Source: Cerrena zonata (Eukaryota > Basidiomycota > Agaricomycetes > Polyporales > Cerrenaceae). From it: 64,000 bases of DNA. Position 1 is the stretch's first letter, and each line of letters opens with the position of its first letter. The DNA lies in contig JASBNA010000003.1 in the NCBI GenBank assembly GCA_038087015.1, positions 62,001-126,000 of the forward strand, written 5' to 3'. Of the stretch, positions 1 to 11,180 are shown piece by piece. The translations under genes and the position numbers were made by a program. The notes below the pieces were generated by a model. The model saw nothing but the letters and a program-made list of their open reading frames with translations, did not search any database and was not told the origin of the DNA.

Positions 1-1036
1 GCTGCTTGGGTAGCTCACGAAGAGACTGAAGTCCGCAAAGATGTCACCTGGGATCTTCCTACCTTGGTCTGCTCACGCGAGATCCTCCAGGGCGAGCAAC
101 TTGAGCAGACGATCACCGACTGTTTCAAAAATTGCTTTTTACCGTTATTGTTGCCCTGTATGAAGCTCCTCTCACGAGGTGCAGGTCCGGACGTCCAACG
201 GGTACTTCCATATATCCCTCAAGGATATGCTCAACCGGTATTCGAACTCTTCACCGCGCTCATGGACACTCTGGTGCGTCCCTCCGATCATGTACAAACC
301 CGTGCAATCTGGTACATCGTATCGACCTTTGCCCTCTCGAATCGATATGATCCTGTCATAAATTTCCCAATCCCCCAGGTATCGCTCCCCATGCTCGTTC
401 GACTCATAAATGAAAACCCAGAGTCGGCAGTGTATTCAATCCTCACCATGTACTCCGTAAGGCACAATACTCTCGAGAATCGCCCCGAATCCGTTGATAA
501 TCTATTCTCTTTTGTATCTCATAATGAGAAAACATACAATATCGGTGAGTTCTCATATCACTTTTTCGTCTACAAAAGTCCACTGATATGAACTCATAGG
601 GGCTCAATTTGTTTCCAATCTGGTTGCTGCGACCAGAGCTATCTGTCATCGCCTTTGGAACCAACCACAGGTTGACTCTGACGTAGACATGCAGGACATC
701 CTCTATTGGATTAACCTGGCTCGTAGTAACTCTGATCCTCCCATTCCGATCGATCCCATCGCATTAATTTCTACTTTTTCCCAAGTGTTATACTTTCTCA
801 CTCCTCCTGCTGTAAGACGGGAACATCGGGATATTCTTATTGGAGTGATGGGTGAGCTTGCCAGCATTGTAATTGATACTGATGGATCTTCGTGGTCACA
901 CTCTCGTCGATACTGTGTTCAAAAGATACATGAATTCTTTTGTGATATGGGTCTCACGGATGAACACCTTGTTCCGAAAATAGGAGGCTTAATTGGTACT
1001 TGGATGTCTGATTTCGATCGTAATAGACTATCATAG
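1..1036 (+). CDS. DUF6535 family protein, 3' part (5' end outside window)
   Basis: The reading frame is open from base 1. I read two exons, 1-544 and 600-1036, with an intron at 545-599 (donor GTGAGT, acceptor ATAG) that joins in frame, giving the last 326 residues. The segment aligns by eye along its whole length with the C-terminal half of the next gene: HEETEV, a QGV/RVLPxIPQG stretch, LINEN, SILTMYS and an REHRDIL motif near the end. The intron position is the same in both. The DUF6535 membrane domain would lie upstream and is not in the window. Family function is unknown; these are multi-pass membrane proteins expanded in Agaricomycetes. The two genes are clearly tandem paralogs in the same orientation. 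No stop or frameshift is visible, so this copy is probably functional. Confidence 0.8.
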
Positions 1037-1576
1037 TAATAGGTGTACTCGCTGTTGTAAATACTCATTAGAATAGTATTTGGTGCTTATACAACACACT
1101 GTCCATATTCCAACCGAGACGGTCAGTCGCTCTAGTGCTTACGAGAGGTTGAATCGTAACTTCAAGCCCACTCAATTGCGTCTGCGAAGTTCATCAGAGA
1201 TGTAACAGTGGTATATTGTGAGCTTGGAATTGTGTTTGCAATGGTGGAAGACGTACGAGGTGTAGATTTTCTACTTGGTTCAGTCTGTAGCCTCACGGTA
1301 GCACTATGACGTTATAGGATGCAGTAGTAAGTCAGTAGGGACAGGTGAGAGTAACCAAGTCCCAAAGGGAACGCATCCGCGTCACAAAGACAGATAGTAA
1401 AGATCGAGTATATGCTAAAGAATGCCTGTGGGACCCTGCAAGATTCCAAGATAATCGGAGGTACGCGAAAGTCTTAAGCGAAGCCAACCGCATGGCGATT
1501 TTACGCTATTTTTATTGCTTACCCTCTCACTACCACACCGACCAGTTCCCCTTTTCCTACCGCTCCTCTATTCTCA
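1037..1576. other. Intergenic region between tandem DUF6535 genes
   Basis: No convincing gene is present. It holds the 3' flank of the first DUF6535 gene and the presumed promoter of the second. A short ORF at 1345-1593 has no recognisable features. A TC-rich stretch (about 1500-1575) immediately precedes the ATG at 1577, as is common before fungal start codons. Confidence 0.5.
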
Positions 1577-3953
1577 ATGTCGTCTTCCTCTAAAGCGACC
1601 AAAATGACTCGCAGATCCAGAGCTTCTAGTACACGCTCGAACGCTCCAAGTTCCGACTCGGGCGGAGACTCGATCCAAATCTCTGCCTCAAATTCACAAA
1701 AGCATAATGATGAGGTCTCAGATTTCAAAGGATCAGAGAATGTGAATGAATCCTCTGGGCCAGGCTTAGCTCAGCTTACTACTCAACAGGCCGAGAACTC
1801 GCGGTCTCCTCAGGTTGCATGTAATCCCCCTGGCGAGCGGGTAGAGCAAATTGAGTCACACCCAGCTGTCAATGGTATTAAACCACTCCAGGTCCAGCAG
1901 CGTGGAGGAGCTGTACAGTCCTCTTCTAACGATAAGGTGAGCCTTCATTGTTGCGTTGTACTGTTGAGGTACTAAAGAAGCAATAAATGAGTACAGGACA
2001 TGTCTCACGGCATCGAAGACAAAGTGCATCGGGTCAAGATCGAGTCTGATCGCACAGGTTGGGGACGAATCTCTGATTTGATTCGACAGTATGATCGAGA
2101 TCGGGTAGAAGATGTGAAGGAGGACATCGATACGCTCCTTGTATTCGTGAGTATCCTTGTTACCCTTACTTATTTACTTATTTCTCATGTTGACCTTCTG
2201 TTCCAAAAGGCCGGTCTGTTCTCTGCTGTAATTACAACATTCATCGTCGAATCATATAAAACATTGCAAGAACAATCTGAGGATACAACAAATCAAATCC
2301 TACTTCAGCTCTCAGCCCAGCTTGCTAGTCTGACGCTCTCCAATAATTTCATCAACTCGACCCTCCCCCCATATACGACCTCAGCATTTGTCCCTATTCG
2401 GTTCTCTGTCCTAATCAATACACTTTGGCTTCTGAGTCTCATTCTCGCTCTGGTAACCGCATCCCTCGGGATTCTCGTCAAACAGTGGCTCCACGAGCTC
2501 ATGGCACGCGACACCCAGGATCCTCGTCGGCAGGTCAAACTGCGTTTCTTCCGTGAGATTGGTGTACAGCGATGGCAGGTCTTAGAGATCGCCGCTGCCC
2601 TCCCTCTCCTCCTCCAGCTCGCTCTCCTCCTTTTCTTCATCGGCCTAAGTGCATTTTTCCACAACCTCAACCCGATCGTCACATGGGTCGTAACTGGAGT
2701 CATGATCCTGTGGCTCATCTTTTACCTATTCATGACGTTTGCCCCGGCGTTCTCATCTCAGTGCCCGTATAAAACCCCCATCTTGAAGGGTTTCCTTCAC
2801 CGGGTTCGGGTTGGGAGCCATTTTTGGATAAGCTCTCTGGGGCACGTATTGTATAGCCATATCCCTGCAACATGGCCGACGATCAAACAGAGGTGCAAAG
2901 GCATACATGACTCATTGAATACCTGGTCAGCCGCTTGGATGGCTCACGAAGAGACTGAAGTTTGCAAGAGTGACATCTGGGATCTGCCTACCTTAATCTG
3001 CTCGCAGGAACTTCTTCGTGGAGAGCAGCTTGATGAAACGATCGCACATTGCTTCCAATACTGCGATGTGCGCTCATTGTTACGCTGTTTTGAGCATCTT
3101 TCCCAAGGTGTAAGCCCGGACGCTCAAGGGGTACTTCCAAATATCCCTCAAGGATTCATTGATCCCGCATTCCAGCTCTTCAGGTCGCTCATGGGCACTC
3201 TGGTCACTCCCTCAGATAGTATTGTCGCTCTTTCACGCTGGTATATTACATCAACATATGCTCTATTGAAATCATATGACCCTGCCGCGAAGCCCAATAT
3301 CCTCATTCCGCCAACGTCACTACAGATTCTCATACGACTCATAAATGAAAATGCAACATCTGCTATTTTTTCAATCCTCACCATGTATTCCATACGATAT
3401 CATATCATGGAAAACTACCCCAGAAGTGTTGACAGTTTATTCCTCAAGTCTCAAGACGGTATCGGTAAGTTCTCACAGGTCCCATCCAAGCAAGCACTAA
3501 TTCGAGCTCACAGGGGTGCAATTTCTTCTGAATCTGATTACTGCAACCAGGGATATCTACCGTAATCTTTGGAACCAATCACAGATGAACTATAGGATGA
3601 ACACCATCGTTGTGTGGATTAATAAGATTCGGAGTGACTCTGATCCCGCCATCCCGACCGACTCAATTGCTTTCATTTCTACTTTTGTCCAAATATTATA
3701 CTTTCTTGTTCCTCAAGATGTAAGGGAGGAACATCGGGATATTCTTGTTGAAGTGATGGGTGAGCTGGCCAACATCATAACTGATACTGATGGGTCATCA
3801 TGGTCATCCTCTCGCAGAGAATGTGTTATATACATACATTCATACTTCTGGATGCTCGGTTTCAGGGATGGAGAGCTTATATTAAAGCTAGGAGAGTTAA
3901 TCCGTACGTGGAATCCTAGATTTAAGCATACTAGACCTGGGTGGTACCAGTAA
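1577..3953 (+). CDS. DUF6535 domain multi-pass membrane protein, complete
   Basis: Four exons read in phase: 1577-1936, 1997-2146, 2210-3464 and 3514-3953, giving 734 residues. Introns are 60, 63 and 49 bp with GTGAGC, GTGAGT and GTAAGT donors. The second intron is a multiple of three without a stop, so it can be misread as coding. Residues 1-120 are a low-complexity Ser/Gln-rich leader. The DUF6535 domain follows (about 145-330): a membrane segment with AGLFSAVITTFIVESY, a linker, then LWLLSLILALVTASLGILVK followed by QWLHEL, and two further hydrophobic segments (LPLLLQLALLLFF and WVVTGVMILWLIFYLF). The soluble C-terminal half is shared with the truncated paralog upstream. The start was chosen as the first ATG of the leader exon, preceded by a pyrimidine-rich tract. 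Function is unknown. The domain is certain; the leader exon is less so. Confidence 0.85.
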
Positions 3954-4461
3954 TGTATTCGATGCTGTAGATATAACAAATTGAGGCAACATTTGGGACC
4001 ACTTTCTGAATAGGATTGACTATATTTGTATTGATATAAGTTGGACAAGATCTAACAAAGGTTATGAGTGACATGTCCTGCGTCAGAAACTATAAAAAAT
4101 GACCGCAACATCGTCCATCCGCAGCCGTTGAGAGAGTCTCCGCTTTTACTGCCCTCGGCTTCCAATCAGAGGTCCACGTCCGTTACACTAGAATCCGGAC
4201 GCTGGCCTACCTACAATGAGAAACATGAGACCAAGGATATGAGCGTTTAGACGGTATGTACCTCGTTCATGCTCAAAGTCCCATTTGACGGATTCCGCTT
4301 GAGGCCACAATTCGAGTCCAGGGTCGAGATTCCGGCTCCTCATCGTCTACTTGTCTTCTCAATGTGAGTACCCATGGAGAGCTAGACAGAGCTACAGCAG
4401 AGACACTTACCATCTGGAATCTGGCGGGAACAAAATAAACACCACTCGAGCTGTAATTAAG
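3954..4461. other. Intergenic region
   Basis: No supported gene. It lies between the 3' end of the DUF6535 gene and a reverse-strand ORF. The short ORF at 4068-4250 lacks any recognisable motif. Confidence 0.4.
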
Positions 4462-5109
4462 CTACCGACGTCCGTGAATGGAGGATGTTTCTTTGAGTGT
4501 ATTTGAGACGACCGCATCAAGGACCCTAGTCGGGATATTGGAATCCTCAAACCGTGCTTCGGGTAAGGCACTGACAATGACGATCCCTTCTTGAACATCT
4601 CCAGATATATATCCTGTCGCACGGTTTCGGAGTCCTACGTTCCATCGCGAAGCGATTATGATGAAACAGTACATAAGCCTGCGCTGAACACTCGTTTTAC
4701 CCAGAGACGGAACAGCGAAGACTAAGAGACAATGACAGAATGAGCCCAGGACAAGCTGAAATTGAGAAATGAGACGGTGGTATTTGGTGTCGTGTTGATC
4801 TACAAGGAATGCATCAAACGTCAAACGAGAAATATTCTCCAGATCGATGTGTGAGGGTGTGCTGGTTGGTGGAGAAGTAGAGATTAGTAGTGTATGTTCC
4901 AATTGAGAACCAATAATGTTTACCCAATGTAACCTAGTAGGATATAGTAAGATCGTCGTTGCAAGATTTTCAATTCGGATGAAAAAGATGTTCTCGTTAA
5001 CGGAAAATTCGAGGAATGGCAAGCGAGCAGACGGAATATATGGCTTGGAAATGTTGGAGGAGATGACAATTAGGACCAGCCGTAGAGGTATCGGTTGAGG
5101 AACGGACAC
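4462..5109 (-). CDS. Hypothetical protein or exon, unrecognised
   Basis: A 215-codon open frame runs on the reverse strand, long for this stop-rich neighbourhood. It has a hydrophobic stretch near residues 120-150 (FQLVLGSFCHCLLVFAVPSL) and a charged C-terminal part. I recognise no domain. It could be the remaining large exon of a decayed gene, because no TATA box, convincing first exon or clean splice pattern is apparent upstream (5110-5300). A GGTAAG sequence lies on the reverse strand shortly after the stop, so a splice variant ending differently is possible. It may also be chance. Confidence 0.3.
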   Translation of the reverse strand: MSVPQPIPLRLVLIVISSNISKPYIPSARLPFLEFSVNENIFFIRIENLATTILLYPTRLHWVNIIGSQLEHTLLISTSPPTSTPSHIDLENISRLTFDAFLVDQHDTKYHRLISQFQLVLGSFCHCLLVFAVPSLGKTSVQRRLMYCFIIIASRWNVGLRNRATGYISGDVQEGIVIVSALPEARFEDSNIPTRVLDAVVSNTLKETSSIHGRR

Positions 5110-5912
5110 CAGATGATCGGGAGCAGTAGTTCGGATTATAGCGTTCTAGAATTCCGTGAAGAAAGGGACAATGACTGACGTTGTCCCATCTGTGTTCTTT
5201 ACCATTCAATAGCAAGACGTACCTCGAGAGTCACTAAAATGCTCTTCTCTCAAGAGAGCGCAGACGTTGTGAAGCCAAGATATGGATATGTATCGTATAC
5301 AACACTCAATGAGATTGTTGCTGCCCAGCACGTTGCACTTCTTCGACAGGCAGGGCATTTATGTGGCTAGCAGAGAAAAGCCGCGAGTCAGAGGGAATCC
5401 CGTGAATGTCGAGCATGAGATCGATCTGGTAGAAGATTGATGCAGTAGTCGCAAGTCATCCACGAGGTCCTTTCCACATGAGCGAAAACTGAGAAGTACG
5501 GCAGATTGAAGACATTCGAATCTAATGAGAGTCATTTGAGACCAGGAAATGATCGAGACTTCCTATCGAGAACCACGGGATGGTCGCAGAATGAACTGTA
5601 TTGGAAAAAGCGTACATGAAATGGCGTATATGATCTCAGCGCAGGGTACGAAGCAGTCTTGACTCTCCTCTCATAGAAGAATCAGGTATAGCCCATAAGA
5701 ATGGCACTAGAGGACCGTGTTTCCCACATCGGGGTGTCTGTGTATGTGGACCGTGCGAGAATGCTAGAAGAGAATACCGGCAAAGTATGAAAGGTGTTTG
5801 ATGCAAGAATGTAAAAACTTGGGAGGTAATTCGACGCCTTTGGAAGAGAAGACGAGTGATAGGGATCCTCTATATGATAGTCAGATTTCGGGCACCGAAG
5901 AAGACTAGAGCG
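5110..5912. other. Non-coding or unassigned stretch
   Basis: I see no gene here. Base composition is near 47% GC and all frames are interrupted. It may be decayed remains of a reverse-strand gene belonging to the first repeated unit, but I could not align it to the other units. Confidence 0.3.
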
Positions 5913-5916
5913 TCAA

Positions 5917-5937
5917 GTGTCAAGTGTCAAGGGTACG
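5917..5937 (+). repeat. Short tandem repeat, about 7 bp x 3
   Basis: Three adjacent copies of a GTCAAGT/AAGTGTC-type heptamer, seen directly in the sequence. Confidence 0.7.
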
Positions 5938-7745
5938 ATACTCAAAGGGACTGAGGAAGGCCAGTAGTATGAGTTGACATTAGAACAATAGAGGGTTCGT
6001 CGTTTAAGGTTGAGCAGTGAGTAGTACGAGACAACCAAACTAGCAGATGAACGCGAGAGGTTGTGACGTAGACACAGACGAAAATGACTAGATGGAAGCA
6101 GAATCGATAATCGATGATCATCCGCAAGATACTGACATGAGGTGAGCCCAGAAACCAAGATCATCTCCACAAGGGAAAGTCAAGAAACGAGACTAGATAA
6201 GTAGAGTTTCTGAAGGGGATTAGGGTCTGGGATCTCCATAGAGGAGACGAGCAAAGAAAGGTGTTGAGATATACTGTTGAAAGGAAGGTAAACAACATAG
6301 ATCTCCGGTACGTTGATTGGAGAGGGCACTTGTTTTTGGTCACCGACGATATGGAGTGTTTATACTACATAGACCTGAGAAAAGAAGTGCAAAGCGAAGA
6401 GAAACCAAGCTCAGAAAAACGTACGTACCATGAAAGGAGCCCTCTCGTCCAAGACCACAATAAACCTGCATCCGAAACAGGCAAAAATCGCGTCAGCGAG
6501 TCGTCACCGTCGTAGTCGTGGTCGTAGTCGTGGTTACCGTTGAGTACTGAGTACTTGAGTGACGACGAAGAATTTGCGTAGACGATGTGTATTACGTAAG
6601 TGTCGATCGTGTAAAGATGAGTAAGGATGAATATGGAAAGTAGCTAGGAATCGGAGTCAGGGGAGGACCTTGGGCCTTGATCTATATTCAAGCAATTCAG
6701 GCAGGCGGAGGGGGGCAGGTATCTTGCACCAATCAACATATTCCATTGACTCTCAACGAGGCGTATGCACAATAATACACCTGAAGATACTGTTGAATTG
6801 AGAATTTCTAGACAGCCGGAAGTTCACACGGAACATCAACGAAGAAGCATAGAAGGCGATCGTGCATGATAGAGCATGATAGACATACATCTGAATAGAG
6901 GCCCTTGCCCTTGGTTTTGTTACGAACAAGCGGGATTGACAAGGGTGAATGTTATGTTGGCTTGGAATTACCACCCTAGTTATCGTAATAGTGAATGACA
7001 ACGACGTGGTAGTCGTAAGCCAGAATACTCATCCAAGCGATTTCGATATTGCTGACCATTCGACATTGAGATCGAACTCATCCGATGCGAACAGGTCGCG
7101 TTTCTTGTTCTCGAATAGAGATTTCCCATCCGTCGAAATACCATCCTGAGTGGCTTGAGGGGTTTCGAAGAGGTCAATAGTAGAGACGGAGGCATGTTGT
7201 AGACAGGGCTGAGTTGGTCAATCTGCATTGAGTCCAGGTAAGGGTCTCGCAGGATAAATCCATCCTACGTTGCGATGTCGGAGAAGCATCAACCATACGA
7301 AGGGGCATACGTACCAGTAGGATTGTCATGCCAGTTCCACCACCCCAAATGTTAGCTTGGAGGCTACTTGATATCGCATGGGCACAGGCTCAAACATTCG
7401 GAACCATGACCTTGGCCTTTCGGTGGTCTCGAGCATGTGTGTAGCCTTTTTCGAAGGAAGCAGTATATTCAAGCCTAGCAAAAAAGTCATTGTTCCAGAC
7501 CATCTTCTTACTTTTCAGCAGTAGGTGCAGGTGGGGCATGACTTGAGCAAGAGAAGAGACACTGGCAGTCGATAGAAGAAGAGTCAGGGACGATGAAGGA
7601 TCCGTGTTGACTATAGCGTGGGGTGATTTCTGGCTCAATGGAACGATGGTGTTGTGAGTATGAGTAGTAGAGGAGGACTCCATCGAACGTACCTGTTGAG
7701 AACGTTGAGACACCGTGGAGAGAAGACATGTTCGAGGACGAGGAG
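5938..7745 (-). pseudogene. Repeated unit 1, reverse-strand arm (G1), decayed
   Basis: This is the reverse-strand arm diverging from the CCAAT core near 7,770. Next to the core, reading on the reverse strand, a Ser/Gln-rich 5' sequence starts with STVSQRSQQVRSMESS (within 7,390-7,773); the same position in units 6 and 7 holds related sequence built around CAACAG(G/A)TCCGTTC. Further in, around 7,100-7,200, CGGATGGGAAATC-type sequence and a splice-like block can be followed in units 4 and 5. Frames are repeatedly interrupted and no continuous product can be assembled. The family is not recognised. I infer a former gene divergently transcribed from the G2 arm. Confidence 0.4.
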
Positions 7746-7756
7746 TAGGTGACCTT

Positions 7757-7792
7757 CGGTTGCCAGTATCCAATCAGAGACCGTCGATCAGT
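7757..7792. promoter_or_regulatory. Divergent core with CCAAT box, unit 1
   Basis: It contains AGTATCCAATCAGAGACC followed by GTCGATCAGTGAGCGCTT. The TATCCAATCAGA and CGATCA words recur between oppositely oriented arms in other units. The CCAAT pentamer in this setting suggests a bidirectional promoter, by analogy with the known CCAAT-binding complex of fungi. Confidence 0.45.
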
Positions 7793-9620
7793 GAGCGCTT
7801 ACCACTTTATCTTCGACGTCATCCTGCAGGCTTGGCCGCGTACCGTTCCCTCCATGCTTACAGCTGTACAAGACCGAAGATGGTCCGCTCTAGATATTCA
7901 TTTCAGTCTATGCTTATTCCTAGACTACTTCTCCAGCCCGCTGACTCACTCTGTGGAGCATCGTTCCTTCATATGTGTCCCGACAATCAACACCTATGCA
8001 GGCCTTCACACTCGCCCTCAAGCTATTCGCGGCTAGCTTAGAGCATGCATACTATCGTGCTGTTGTATCCCATTTATCAGCTCGACATACTAGAACTATT
8101 ACGGAGATCAGAACTAGGACATGAAAACGAATGGTTAAGGTTACATTGTGCGTATCTTCATATCTGGCTGGTATGGTATACTTAACATCCTTACCCTGTT
8201 TTCACCTAGATTGACCATGAAACTACGCTTCGCTTCATATATGGAAAGCCTATCATCTTGGTTATGGACACTATACATGCCTTCCTTTACAAGCTTACGA
8301 GGATTCTCCATTCCCTCGATCTCGGTTGGTCACCGTCATCTAAGCTCTCCCATACCTGTCCGCAAACCGTCCATATCACATCTTCACTCAATTCCACGTT
8401 CAAATGTATTCCGACCTCGACTCCTCGCCCACCCATCGACATTTGTCAATGGAGAATATCGCACCCTTCATGATCCTCCTCGCCAACACACTCTCTCGAC
8501 GAGCCACAGCTTTGTGGCTTCGGAATCTCATCTCAGTTTGAAAACCAGGGATACATGAAACTATCGTACCGAGCTCATACCACAGCATCTTTGCGGGATA
8601 TCCCTATCCCGCTATCTAAGGGATCGAGCTTCTCGCTCAGATCCTAGCAATGCGAACACAATATGGCACTGTCTTTCGACAAGTCCTCACGGTGACATTC
8701 CTTTCGGTGTTGTCCCCTTCTATCTTCCTTTACGCCAATACGTACAACTGCCGAACCAGACAGGCTCAAGCACCCTTCTTTGCTTGGAGTATCACATCCA
8801 ACCTTCGCCACCTCTCGGTGTATCTATCTCACATCTTGATTGATCCCTCCATCATCTACGCTCGAGGTGTCTTGCGTTTACGAAGTGACTTCGAGCGCAC
8901 TTTCGAGATTTGTATCATGTCCATCATGTTAGCTCATTTCGATTCTCACTTTCTCATCAATCACTCATCCCGACATCTTCCCTTTTCCCTAGACAGCTTC
9001 ATCCGATCCTTTTGACGGCTGCCCTTAGACATCCGACATGCCCATCATCCAAGCCTAGAAGGGCATCATTGTCATCCCCCACCAAGATTAACCGGGTGAC
9101 CATTTACCCCGAGAACGCATCTACGGGACTTGTTGTAACGTGCTAGCATTAAATGCACGCGTACCTTCACGGCTGGATACATTGATGATGCTGGAAAGAC
9201 GTCTGATAGTCAGCCCATCACTACTCTAAACTCGTCGTAGCCTCCGACCACTCAAATCCTTCCGCTCTCGCTATATTACGCCTTCCGCTGAGACGCAAGA
9301 CGAGAAAACCTGAGCTCAGGTGTCCTCCACACCCTACCGACACAACCAGCCATTGCTACAAAATGTGTCCACGTCGGTCGGTGACTATCCGTGACATGGT
9401 ATTATACCCGTAGGATGTTGCTCCCAGTGTTCCTGCTGAGCTTTCCACCGAACATTAGGCATTTTCTTCATAGGCTTCATTACATCCTATCCGGAGCATT
9501 ATTCTCGATGATTTCCTGAACACTCGCAGGATTCCTCGCCTGCTCTTTCAATACCCCTTTCCGGATACCACATTTTCATACGAAGGAGTACTTACGGTGG
9601 TTATTCGAAAACCATGCGTA
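7793..9620 (+). pseudogene. Repeated unit 1, forward-strand arm (G2), decayed
   Basis: Landmarks shared with the other units occur in the same order. An exon-like segment at 8,069-8,150 reads PIYQLDILELLRRSELGH and continues to a GTGCGT donor; it is open in this copy but broken in others. A CTCGATCTCGGTTGGTCA segment lies near 8,315, and a CGTGCTAGCAT...GCGTACCTTCAC segment near 9,137. An AGACGAGAAAACCTGAG segment lies near 9,297. Frames shift repeatedly, so the arm as a whole is a pseudogene. I recognise no domain. The exon at 8,069-8,150 is leucine- and charge-rich and could be helical. Confidence 0.45.
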
Positions 9621-11180
9621 CTTACGTCCTCCTGTTCTGGTAGCAACAGTTCTCCTTGGATAGACACTCGCAAAATCTGCTTTTGAAATTGCTGTTGCGA
9701 CACTCGTCCATCAACGGACTAAAGTCCATATAAATATAAACCTCGTCATCACACATGATGTCTCACTCCATCTCTCCGTTCGGAGGAAGAACAAGACCTG
9801 CCCCCTTGAATTCCTTGCACGCTTCCTGCCTTTCTTTTCACAGAACGTTCATAGCTTTTACCACAGAGCATCGATGGTGATATTCTCATTATGTATAAAG
9901 TGACTGCCCTGATTATTCACTCTCATACGATACTGGGTAAGATAGCCGTGCATTTTAGCGGAGTAGGAGGGTGCCCATCAAAGTTACAGAATTTAGTCTA
10001 CGATGTTAGTAGCATCGAAAGCGCCGTACTTCACGCCGGTGCTCTCTTCGCTCGTCTCTACTCGCCTATGGACGGAACTTGTTGCGAAGCAATGCCATGC
10101 TGATGACCGCCCGCTCGTTGGCTACCTTTATGGATATATGGATGAAGGAGATCTAGGCAGCATGCTCTGGGTCTTGTTGAAGACGAGCCTCGGTAGATAT
10201 TCTCATAGCCTTATCTATGATCTTTATCTCAACAAAGGCGTACATGGCATCACTCCATCTTTCGGCACTTCCGAAGTATCTCGAAGAGGGGACAACAACC
10301 TATCATCCTACTCTATCGTTAAGCAGTTGATTGATACTCACGTCTCTGCAGCTTCATATCATTGGCTCCAAACTCATTCTATCGATATCAAAATGAAGAT
10401 ATAAAGCATTGTACCCGACTCGTGTCTGACATCAATTGATCTCAACAACATCTCTGTGTCAGTCATCACACACCGCAAGGCACTCCCTACCGGTATACCC
10501 AGCAGGTACCTGTATCAGTCTTTCCCTTGTTATACATTTGCAACAGTTCGCATCTTACCACTGCAATAGTGACCTGAACAGTGCCACCTTCTGTGGTAAT
10601 TGTCTCGGGAAGATCTTCTTTTACTCCCTGTCCTAGGCTTCTATCTCTGATGATTGATGATCAGCCCAATGTAGAGCAATTTGCTCCCACCACAAAATCT
10701 CCTAGTTGTCGGAGGATTTCTGAAATTATTGCTTGTGATGTTTCATAGCAAATGTTTACCAACTCATAGAGTCATAAACTATGGTCTATTTGCTTCCTAG
10801 ATAGAAGTTGCTGAAGGTTCGTCCCGCTGCAGGGACACAGTGATCTAGTCACTCCCATCCCTCATCGATCATTTGCCACACTCGTTGCTTTTGGGATCTG
10901 GTTCTCATCTTCCCATCGGCCCTGTCTTGGTCCTTTCAATGTACTTGATATTAATAGAAATGCCTCATCTTCGCACCACCCGGATCACTTTAAAAGAAGA
11001 GGATCTTGTTTCATGTGCAGGGGGACACCTTCTACTTCGGTTATTTTTAGAATCATGGAGTCCCCTTTTCAGTGGTGGCTGGGAGTGCTATTTGTAACCA
11101 CCTATATATACATGTCTGTATTATCAATCCTTACTTTCTCTCCCATCATTGGCATTATATCAACACTAGTCTTGCCACTA
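9621..11180 (+). other. Unassigned stretch with weak ORFs, upstream of DUF6533 copy A
   Basis: It holds the frayed end of unit 1 and then sequence I cannot place. A 133-codon frame at 10,003-10,404 is open but shows no domain, no signal peptide and no paralog in the other units that I could find. From about 10,640 on the sequence becomes AT-rich like the DUF6533 gene it precedes. A TATATATA run near 11,101-11,110 is a plausible TATA element about 75 bp before the ATG at 11,181. Confidence 0.3.

Noticed and set aside
10003..10404. 133-codon forward ORF proposed as a gene
   Set aside because: No domain, signal peptide, promoter element or paralog; left as unassigned.
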